A stretch of DNA of 64,000 nt from Rhizophagus irregularis (Eukaryota > Glomeromycota > Glomeromycetes > Glomerales > Glomeraceae), in assembly GCF_026210795.1 (NCBI RefSeq), contig NC_089432.1:992001-1056000 (forward strand), given 5' to 3'. Below, piece after piece: positions 55,824 to 64,000 of the stretch (within the stretch, counting starts at the first letter, position 1; every line of letters begins with the position of its first letter). The notes below the pieces were generated by a model, which saw nothing but the letters and a program-made list of their open reading frames with translations, did no database searches and had not been told where the DNA came from. The position numbers and the translations under genes are program-made.

Positions 55824-55958
55824 CCGTATTTTGCGGTATATAAGCACCCTTTTTTGCACTTAATGCCGGCCAAGATCCTCATAATTCTGGTCAAAATAGC
55901 CATAATTCCGGCCAGGGGTGCTTATTTTCGGGAGGTGCTTATTAACAACAAAATACGG
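55824..55958. mobile_element. 135-bp MITE with TA target duplication (mariner-like)
   Basis: Ends CCGTATTTTGCGG and CAAAATACGG, flanked by TA on both sides. Internal arms TAAGCACC and GGTGCTTA, and a pair of CGGCCA-type blocks, continue the palindrome. Confidence 0.8.
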
Positions 55959-57324
55959 TATATTTAACGAAAAATAAACGTCCTTCTTTACAAATCCTGC
56001 TATAACGTAATGAGAAAAAATTGTAAATTTTTAAAAGTATTTTACATTAATAATTCGTTTCAACTTTTAATTAAAATAATAATTTGCTAAATATATTAAT
56101 GAATTGACAAGACAAAAGATTAATTTCAAAATATGAACGTAGTTTCTGCAAAGACTTTAATTGATCAATTATAATAGGTGATTCTGATGAACAATTTCCA
56201 TAACAACTTGTTGTAAAGTAGTCTTCTTGACATTAAATGATTCAATTGATAGTTTACAGGTTTCTTTAATGGATGATCCATTTTTATATCTGGTCTCATT
56301 GTCGTTAAGTCACTTAAGTGATGCAATTGATAATTCACAGGTTTCTCTAATGGGTGATTCATTTTATTGCAGATCTCTTAAAAGAGAGTTTCATTCTATT
56401 AACAGTTAAATAATAATTATAAATAGCAATTAATTATTAAATTGTGATAGTGCAAAATTTTTATAATTTGAATCTACCTCAAACTTGAGTCTTTTTATTT
56501 ATAGTTTAAGTGTTCTCCAGTTGCTTGTCATGATTTTTCTAAATAAATTAGACGATTAATTAATAAATAACTACTAATTATTATAAAAGTATCGATTATT
56601 TTCACAGACTTGGCATTTCAGATACTATTAAGATGTAATATAATTCTTTTTTTTTTGCTATGATTTTTAATATTAAACATTAATCATTCCATACTTAACA
56701 CAGAAATAAATGGAATAACAAATACGCAGGCACAGAATGACTACAAACTTTTACGCGCTTTACATAATCAAAAAAAATCACATGGTACACTGATTAATCA
56801 AAAAAGGGGATATTTTGATTTATTATAAAATTATAACGAGAAAAAAAGTAGCCTGTCGTTAATTTAACACTAAAATGTGTCTAATATTATTACTATTATA
56901 TATACATTGTGTTGTCATATTTCAAATCTATATAAAATTAATGTAGAAGGTTTAACGCTATATTCTTTATTAATTTCATATTTTATTTATTTTCTAAGTA
57001 AGCTAATAAATCGTTCAAAAAATAAATAGAATCAATAGTAATTTGCAAATTATATGGTAATTGATGTAATTAGGTATATATAGACAAGTTTATTCAAGAA
57101 TCACAATTAAATGCAAGAAATAAATTTGAATTTAATGAATAATTGATTAAGATATTCTCATACTTTTTCTTAATTTTAATATTTATTAATTTTCTCTCCA
57201 CCCTCCTCAAAGATTTGTCATAGTAATAATAAACGAACGAACCAAATACGTATGTAATCTTTTAAATTTATCCATAAGCTATGATTCCTATCTTCATTTT
57301 AAAGAATCCAAACATTATCATATC
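55959..57324. other. Intergenic with a short duplicated block
   Basis: About 56235-56365 holds two diverged copies of a block with GGTTTCT(T/C)TAATGG(A/G)TGAT and TTGATA(G/A)TT. No gene is supported. Confidence 0.55.
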
Positions 57325-57490
57325 TCAAAAATTATTCTTTCATATTTATTGACGATTCTTTTTTGAGCATTTTTTACATATTCAGTTGGTATACCTCGTT
57401 TTTTCCGTCGTTTGTCAAAAATAATTGATGTAAAAAGGTTTTTCGTATACATTTCTTTCAAATTTCTCCAAATCTTTCTATTCTAGTAAT
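57325..57490 (-). other. Short coding-like stretch, unidentified
   Basis: The minus strand reads MYTKNLFTSIIFDKRRKKRG followed by IPTEYVKNAQKRIVNKYERI and a stop near 57325, with ACTAG upstream as a possible acceptor. The composition is basic and unlike chance AT-rich translation. It may be the last exon of a lost gene. Confidence 0.3.
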
Positions 57491-57965
57491 TTTTTAAATT
57501 TAAAATTTTCCGAGCTTGTTCGCTGCGCCACATTCATTTATTCCGCTGAAGAGTTTTTGACGTAGAGAATCAAAAAAAATCATTCTTGTATTGGATGTAT
57601 TAAATAATTTAATTAAAATAATAAAATCACAATTGTTTGTAACTTTGTATAATAAGTCAGAGTGGATAAAAAACATTCGTTAATTTAAATATTAATTCAA
57701 CCGTTTTAAGATGGTTTAATAAAGTGGAAATTAACAATATATTTGCGCATTTTAGAGAATTAAATTTATCATACAAATTTAAATTATTATTAAGAGGAAG
57801 TCGTGAACTCATGATGGATTTATTAAAGTTTCATGAATTTGTACAATTTTTTTTAAAATAATGTACTAAAAATAAAAATTATACTTTTATTAGCTAAATA
57901 TACAAATTGATACTACAGGCTACTAATCTTTTGTGAATTAAACCTTGTAAATCATATATAATAAT

Positions 57966-58877
57966 TTATTCATTTAAAATATGATTCAATTTATTTTGAG
58001 CATATTGGTATCCTTGTTTAGCAGATTTTTTGTACCAATAGATTGCTTGATTCTTATCTTTTTTAATTACATTTCCTTTTTCATACATCAAAGCTAGATT
58101 ACATTGTGCAAAACGATTTCCCAAATTTGCTGCCTTTTGATATAATTCAAATGCTTTTTGTTTATTAGCATCGACTCCAATTCCTTTTTCATAACAACGC
58201 CCTAAATTACTTATTCCGTGTGAATTTTCTAAATCTGCTGCTTTTTGATATAATTCAAATGCTTTTTGCTTATTAATTCCAGTTACAAATTCGTTTTCAT
58301 AATACCACCCCAAATTATTTACACCATGAGAATTTCCTAAATCTGCTGCTTTTTGGTATAATTCAAATGCTTTTTGTTTATAAACATTAGTTCCAATTCC
58401 ACAATCATGACAAAATCCCAACAAATTTATTCCACTTGAATAATTTTTATCTGCTAATTTTTTAGATAATTCAAAAGCTTTTTCATAATTTTTATCAATA
58501 CCATCACCATCCATATACATATTAGCAAGATTATATTGAGCTATACCAATTCCCAAATTTGTTGCTTTTTGATATAATTCAAATGCTTTTTGCATATTAA
58601 TATTTATTTCTATTCCATGATAATTAAAATATCCAAGTAAGTAAATAGAATTTAAATCATTTTGATTATTTAAAAGCCAAGTATAAATTTCTTGTAATTT
58701 TATCTTAAGATTGTTAATATAATCAAAAAAGTATTTCTTTCTAATATTCGCTTCTTTTCCTTTATTTACTTCTTTAAAATCAAGTTTAACAAGTTCATCA
58801 ACTACGATACTTAAATCTTCTTCAAAAATACTTTCATTAATGCTTTGAGTCGTGGGTTCCAATTCTTTTATATTCAT
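57966..58877 (-). CDS. Sel1-repeat protein (cluster 2, gene 3, shortened N-terminus)
   Basis: A 303-residue frame starting MNIKELEPTTQSINE. In the paralogues about 20-30 residues (SQIIQNF-type) precede this point. Here the matching DNA upstream (CAAATTATT, then GATTTTTATAAAATG) is present but interrupted, so the start has moved inwards. The N-terminal domain (residues 1-80, YTWLLNNQND) is followed by six Sel1-like repeats (LGYFNYHGIEIN, NMYMDGDGIDKN, LGFCHDCGIGTN, LGWYYENEFVTG, LGRCYEKGIGVD, ALMYEKGNVIKKD, AIYWYKKSAKQ). Two repeats have lost typical glycines. The family promoter motif is only weakly recognisable near 59018. The gene may be at an early stage of decay. Confidence 0.85.
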   Translation of the reverse strand: MNIKELEPTTQSINESIFEEDLSIVVDELVKLDFKEVNKGKEANIRKKYFFDYINNLKIKLQEIYTWLLNNQNDLNSIYLLGYFNYHGIEININMQKAFELYQKATNLGIGIAQYNLANMYMDGDGIDKNYEKAFELSKKLADKNYSSGINLLGFCHDCGIGTNVYKQKAFELYQKAADLGNSHGVNNLGWYYENEFVTGINKQKAFELYQKAADLENSHGISNLGRCYEKGIGVDANKQKAFELYQKAANLGNRFAQCNLALMYEKGNVIKKDKNQAIYWYKKSAKQGYQYAQNKLNHILNE

Positions 58878-59551
58878 TTTATAAAAATCCTAGAATAAAA
58901 ATAATTTGAATATGATCTAAATTATTTAAATATTTAAAAATTTTATTGTTAAAAAAAATTTTTAATCAGGCTAAATTACTTTGTGTAATTAATTTTCATA
59001 ATTGTTTATTCGTTTGTGTACGGGTACCCGGAGTTTTTGATTAATTTGTCAATCTTGTCACACAAATGTATAAATATTGCAAATTTCACTTTCCCCAAAC
59101 GGGAAAATAAATACGTTGCGCCAATCTCTTAAAAATATTTTAACGTTATAGACATTTAACACATTTTTTTCAGATAGTGCTACCCCCCGAAATCATCCTT
59201 AAGTGGATCTACTGCTACTGAATCTTCGTGAATTTTCCATTTGTAGATCGTCAAACAAAGAATGATTTCGATGCTTTATAGGCTTTTTTGTTTTTATTAT
59301 TAACAAATAATAATTTTGGATCTTTTGTTAGTATATTAATCGTTATTATATTCATAAAAAAATTTTTTGTTTGTTTATTAATGCCTTAACAGTTTACCAA
59401 TACTTTTTTTTTAATTTGATTAGTCACATAATGATGATTGATGATTTACGTTGTGCAAAATTGATATGGTTCACATGGTGACACACATGAGTTCAACCTG
59501 AAAAAAAATGCGCATCTGTATTTTCTTTTTCAAAAAAAAGGGGCGAACAAA
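58878..59551. other. Spacer between divergent genes
   Basis: It contains the weak motif copy GTGTACGGGTACCCGGAG (about 59015-59032) on the Sel1 side and CACATGGTGACACACATG (59471-59488) about 65 bp before the F-box relic. Otherwise AT-rich. Confidence 0.5.
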
Positions 59552-59812
59552 AATGTCACAACTTCCCGCCAACTGTATTAACGAAATTTTCGAATATTTA
59601 GAGAAATATAAGAAAACTTTATATTCATGTTTATCAATCAGTCATCTTGTGAAATTTCCGTTAGAATCTTATGGAGAAACGTTTGGAATTATAGTAATCG
59701 AACTTATAATACTTTAATTATATGTCTTCCTAACGAATCAAAAGAATTATTATTTCATCAACAACAACAAATCACCAATGTTAAAATTAATTATCGTTTA
59801 AAAAAATTTTAA
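59552..59812 (+). pseudogene. 5' relic of an F-box protein gene
   Basis: ATG at 59552 reads MSQLPANCINEIFEYLEKYK then TLYSCLSI, the F-box of the Rhizophagus family. After a frame change near 59635 the adjoining frame gives CEISVRILWRNVWNYSNRTY and CLPNESKELL, the expected continuation. It stops at about 59810 after some 85 residues, whereas family members usually have over 400. It is the second F-box relic of the window, independent of the one at 6676-7145. Confidence 0.8.
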
Positions 59813-60126
59813 GATATTTAGGTAAAATAGAAGTAATTATCATGCGATCATATATTTATTAGAATAAAGTTAAAAAAGAAATATTATGAACGCCAGTTTT
59901 ACTAAATTTGTGATACATGTCCATCCAAAATCGAGAGGATTAGATCAAATAAATTGCTTGATTCTTATTGTCACTTACCTTAATCCCTAGTCATCTTAAG
60001 AAATGCAAACGAAGAAAAATATATAATATGGAAAGTACATATCCAGAGTCGTTTATTTGCCAAATATTCGGATATTCTTAACAATAACAGCTGTATTATT
60101 TCCTCCGTTGATATATCCTTATAAAT
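59813..60126. other. Spacer, no gene seen
   Basis: The expected downstream part of the F-box gene is not found here. Confidence 0.5.
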
Positions 60127-60498
60127 TTAATTACGTTCCCAAGATAGTTTACATTGACCATAATTTTTAATGAGAGAATTGATTGTAATTGTCCACAACT
60201 TTGAAACTGTCTCACTAGATATTGTCTCTTTCAAAAGCGTAGATTTACATGGGACTTGTTTTCTAAGGAACGAACGTAATCCATTTCTCGTTAGTTCTGT
60301 GAGACATTCTTCTCCGCTCACTACTTCAGTGATATTATATATCAACATAAATGTTCGTAGCTTGCAGGATATGTGATCTCTGGTTTTTTGCTTAATCGCA
60401 TTCTCCAATGAAACCTTTCTTTTGCAGCATATGAAGACTAGCTGTTGTGTTAAGAGAGATACAAACCGGTTTAAATTTCCAGCGCAAACAATAGTATT
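60127..60498 (-). CDS. Unrecognised coding-like frame, probably an exon or relic
   Basis: The minus strand is open from 60498 to a stop at 60127 (about 123 residues) with normal-looking composition: RFVSLLTQQLVFICCKRKVS, then VVSGEECLTELTRNGLRSFL and KLWTITINSLIKNYGQCKLS. There is no early ATG, so it is either an internal or last exon or a truncated gene. No family is recognised. It lies on the same strand as the decayed coding region at 61252-61790. Confidence 0.4.
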   Translation of the reverse strand, partial: NTIVCAGNLNRFVSLLTQQLVFICCKRKVSLENAIKQKTRDHISCKLRTFMLIYNITEVVSGEECLTELTRNGLRSFLRKQVPCKSTLLKETISSETVSKLWTITINSLIKNYGQCKLSWERN

Positions 60499-60504
60499 TC
60501 AATT

Positions 60505-61251
60505 CTAATCATTTTAACTCTCGTCTTATGCATGATGTATTACCATTTTAGAAAAAATAAATTTGACATACATACCATCTGTACGGATTATCCAATCATC
60601 TTGTAACGGTATGGAACACCCATTACACTTCCAAAAAATGATATATATGTGAAATAGAATTCAGTAGACTTATTGTGGATTCTTCGTTCGTGGAATAAAG
60701 CAGTTTATTATTTAAATCTACCCTTATTTACAGACTGATTTTTATTAACGCAAAATAATGTACAATCGTGTTAAATAAAACTACATCAAAAGAAAAAATA
60801 CTACTCATATATACACGTTATAAATTATATCGGACAAGGTTATGATATACTATTTACAAATGAAATGTTTATACAAAGTAATGATCACATAACTTCTTGT
60901 TAATCAAGCCAAAATAGTTTCTTTTGTTTTCGACTGAGGAACCGTAACATGACGATAAATTTGACAACGTTTGCCTGGTTGTTTAAATCCAATTTTATTG
61001 ATATCGATTTGTACGTAAACTTATATCCAGAATGCGCTTTCTCGTAATCAAATAATTTAACAAATAACACCCACAACATTTATTTTTGATAAATAGGCGT
61101 ATTGATTATTTCTTTGCAGGATACAGATTTTTCTCTTGTCTGCTGATGTTGAACTAATTTATTGACTGATGACACGGCGGAAGTTTCTCCTGTGATCCTG
61201 TCTGCCGATGTTCGATTAATTTGTTGACCGAAGAGGACACAGAATTTCCTC
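60505..61251. other. No clear gene
   Basis: Higher GC near 61130-61250. A GATCCTGTCTGCCGATGTTC-like block occurs in diverged copies near 61137 and 61195 together with AATTTATTGACTGA/AATTTGTTGACCGA, a short imperfect tandem repeat of about 58 bp that continues into the next feature. Confidence 0.5.
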
Positions 61252-61790
61252 TTATTTGTTTATGCTCGATTGACTTGTCAAATGAGGACACTTTGACGAC
61301 AATGCCAACAACATATCTCCCACTTTTGCAACCAAGTAAATTTTATTGGTAACTTTACTTCTTTTCTGTACCCAAGGCACGAGAACTTTTTTAAACATTA
61401 TTACATTATACAAGTACTGGATGCTTACAGCATCGGACGCTTCTCTATTAGTACCACTTGAAACCATAAGGTAACAAAATGCCAGTTGAAGAACGTAGAA
61501 TTATTTTTTGTTTTACTCGGTCTTTAAAAGTATCTCTGTATTTATCATCACATGGATCGTTGAAAGCAGTAGGGTCAGCTTCTGTTAATAGCGAAACCTT
61601 GCCCCGAATTATTAATTCAAAAACTTGGTGCATTATTTTACGCCATGGTTCATCGAAATAATAGTCAGTTCTATCGACAATTACTATTAATAATACATTA
61701 TTGTCAGCAGTACCTTCATGTCGTTTAAACGAAAACTATATTAGCAATAGTGTTTAATTTTTATTAACCATGTTATTAATGAAAAAGATT
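61252..61790 (-). pseudogene. Decayed gene of unrecognised family
   Basis: The minus strand from about 61750 reads FKRHEGTADNNVLLIVIVDR, YYFDEPWRKIMHQVFELIIR and ADPTAFNDPCDDKYRDTFKD to 61448, then in another frame VSIQYLYNVIMFKKVLVPWV and KIYLVAKVGDMLLALSSKCP to 61252. Codon composition and GC content are clearly coding-like. A stop and frame change separate the two parts. The order suggests the C-terminal half of a larger protein; I do not recognise a catalytic motif. Confidence 0.5.
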
Positions 61791-62648
61791 CTCGTGGAAT
61801 TGATTCTGGCTAGAGTGATATAAAATAATAACGACTTATGACGAATCGTTATGTCATATTTGCATCTGGGTCAGATATGTTCCTCGAAAACAAAGATTTT
61901 TGTAAATTTTTTGATGTGGTCAACTTATTCAGAAAATCCTAACTATGAGATCGTACGGTTGCTTTGTTTTAGAAGAACTGCGCATACCTCACGTAGTACA
62001 ATGACGTTTAGCTTCGAAGACTATATTGTTATTACATACACAGTATATACTGCGGAGTGGATTAACATGACTCCTTAACATACAGTGGATTTTTTTAATT
62101 AGCCTAATTTACTATATTATACTCTACAAATGACAATTCATGACGTATTACATTATAGGGACGAATTATTATATATAGATAACGATATTGTTTGAAATTT
62201 CAGGGTTTCATTATTTAATGTTAAGATCATCATCTTAACGACCCCATTTGATAATACAATATCATCACAATATCACTTATCGTTACGATATAGATATAAA
62301 TATAATACAGATGGTTTACATAATAAAGTATTTTTGTATAATGTCAAATTGACGGGATTTTTGATTTTACCTTACGTTAAGACAAAAAAATTTAATATAA
62401 AAACCCGTTTTAACCCATTTAACAGTTAACAACCTTACGGTAGGTCGTTTTATAAGTTGTATGAATAGTTATAGTTTTCATTTTCTATTTCTTTCTTTTC
62501 GGTTACTTTTTTTGAGTTTTGCTAACTTTTTTGCCGATTATTTTTTTTTAAAAAAATTTTCAAAAAAAAAATTATTTGTTATTCATTTCACTTTACATAG
62601 ATTTTATTTATTTGGACATTTTTTGACAATGACTCTTACGTTTAAAAT
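61791..62648. other. No gene supported
   Basis: A 75-codon plus frame at 61851-62078 has coding-like GC content but no recognisable family. The rest is AT-rich. Confidence 0.45.
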
Positions 62649-62880
62649 TATATAATTATATAAAATTTACTAGTAGGTTAAATCGCCCAGGCTAAATCAC
62701 CCCGGGTTAAAATTAGTCTTATACATTTTTTTTCTTCTCAAAATCTTGTTCTAACGTCTTTTTTTATATAATTATATAAAATTTACTAGTAGGTTAAATC
62801 GCCCAGGTTAAATCACCCCGGGTTAAAATTAGTCTTATACATTTTTTTTCTTCTCAAAATCTTGTTCTAACGTCTTTTTT
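62649..62880. repeat. Fresh 116-bp tandem duplication
   Basis: Copies at 62649-62764 and 62765-62880 differ at one base that I can see (CAGGCTAAATC against CAGGTTAAATC). Each holds two GGTTAAATC(G/A)CCC-like blocks. Confidence 0.9.
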
Positions 62881-64000
62881 TTCTTTTGTAGTTTCAATGT
62901 TTATCTTCGAAAATGTCTTTGTAAATAAGAAAGAAGCTAAAATTGGCTTCTTTTACTCTTTATTTTTTATTAGAGGATTGTTTAAATAATTTTTAATTAG
63001 GGTGGCTTAGAATTGGCACGTGATATTACGGATGCACCAATATCCACTGCTTATCATAGAGCAAAATTTAAACCACAGGGTTAACCAAAATGGTGCTCAT
63101 TCTAAAGACGCATGCATTAGTTGCCAGTATGGTTGATTTCTCTGATTTTATTTTACTGAGTAATCATAATGATATTAAAATTATACTTAGAAAATTGATC
63201 ACATATCGGAGTTTTTTTGATATTGAAATGATATCATTTAAAATAATGAGATTTCTGTAAAGAATAACTTTTCACATAATGATTGAAGTCTTTTTGCAAA
63301 AGCTGAGAAGTACTGTTTTTAAAAAATAAATCGACCAAGAAACACAAATGAAGTCACGATTTATATTAAGACAAGAGAACAAGAAGTTAATGAGTTATTA
63401 TCCGAAAATCATCTGGTTATTATCAAAAGTAAGTAAGTATCCCTCTCTCTATTTGTATTAAATCAATTATTCTTGCTGAACTTGTTCTTAATTACCAATA
63501 AAGATAGTGTAAATGAGTGCTTTGGAGAAACAGCACGAGATTCCATTGACGACGTCTCGAAAAATAGCATAAAAGAGTCTTGGTCACGTATAATCTAGGA
63601 CTTAAATTGATATAAATCATTCACACAACTTTTCATTGATACACAAAGAAGGAGTAATAATGGTGATCATGGGTAAAAATTCGCCTCGCAGAGAAGGCCA
63701 AAAGGAATCATGACAGGTTTCCAAAAGTATCACAATGATATTGACATAAACCAATTGGAATCCAGGGAGAAAGAATGATGAACAATGAATAGAGATACGT
63801 GAACGTATAACAATTGGTACCGAAAAATTTAATATCAATCAATGGCAACAATTGCGCTCTTCTCTTCAAAAATGTGTCAGAAATTTGTATAATTAATCAC
63901 AAGAATTTAAATTTATTGGAGTTGTCAATAAAAGCTGGCTACAATTGATTATATTTTTTAATCATCATGTTCATTTCTTCAACTAACGGATCATTTCCGT
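62881..64000. other. Intergenic, with faint coding relics
   Basis: Short coding-like pieces (LELARDITDAPISTAYHRAK at about 63007-63075 and RERITIGTEKFNINQWQQLR near 63795-63860, plus strand) suggest a broken gene or transposon remnant but are too short to identify. Confidence 0.35.

Overview
The window looks like nuclear DNA of an arbuscular mycorrhizal fungus, most likely Rhizophagus (Glomeromycotina). This rests on family recognition without database support: very AT-rich DNA, short AT-rich introns, many stand-alone Sel1-repeat proteins, decayed F-box genes, BED-type hAT transposases, Tnp2/Plavaka-type CACTA transposases and Helitron-like ends. It reads as accessory, transposon-rich sequence with few intact host genes.

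Layout. 1-2119: 3' part of a Ty3/Gypsy LTR element (fossil), with a tRNA-Gly-like segment and a hairpin just before its LTR. 2547-3530: unknown gene whose 3' flank is duplicated. 4188-5190: about 205-bp tandem array. 6312-6482: strictly phased 9-bp minisatellite. 6676-7145: decayed F-box gene. 8774-20025: first Sel1 cluster (three intact genes, one split by a 3.6-kb CACTA-type transposon, one 3' relic). 20962-26887: a host gene split by a hAT transposon, which is split by a MITE, which is split by a second MITE; every insertion has an 8-bp target duplication. 26907-29438: a hAT-like MITE and a 1.57-kb element with its own spliced gene. 29566-31128: an intact two-exon phosphotransferase (APH-like) gene. 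31420-37611: decayed lineage-specific genes, an array with splice-like signals, and a second copy of the MITE. 37851-47145: Tnp2-type transposase and an accessory gene on the minus strand, facing a Plavaka-like transposase on the plus strand. 47363-50474: two outward-facing Helitron-like ends enclosing a roughly 110-bp array. 51771-58877: second Sel1 cluster (three genes). 59552-64000: F-box relic, unrecognised decayed genes and a fresh 116-bp duplication.

How parts work together. The Sel1 genes share an N-terminal domain, a repeat architecture and an upstream motif (TATGGTGACACTGCAG on the plus strand, about 70-120 bp before each ATG), so they look like a co-regulated, tandemly duplicated family. 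Three separate arrays (15.4-17.0 kb, 33.0-33.8 kb, 47.7-48.7 kb) share an architecture in which each 100-150-bp unit carries a T-rich acceptor-like AG and often a GTAAG-like donor, so they resemble strings of micro-exons. One lies inside the CACTA element and one beside a Helitron end. These arrays are the least explained structures in the window. No rRNA gene, intact tRNA gene or CRISPR array was seen.
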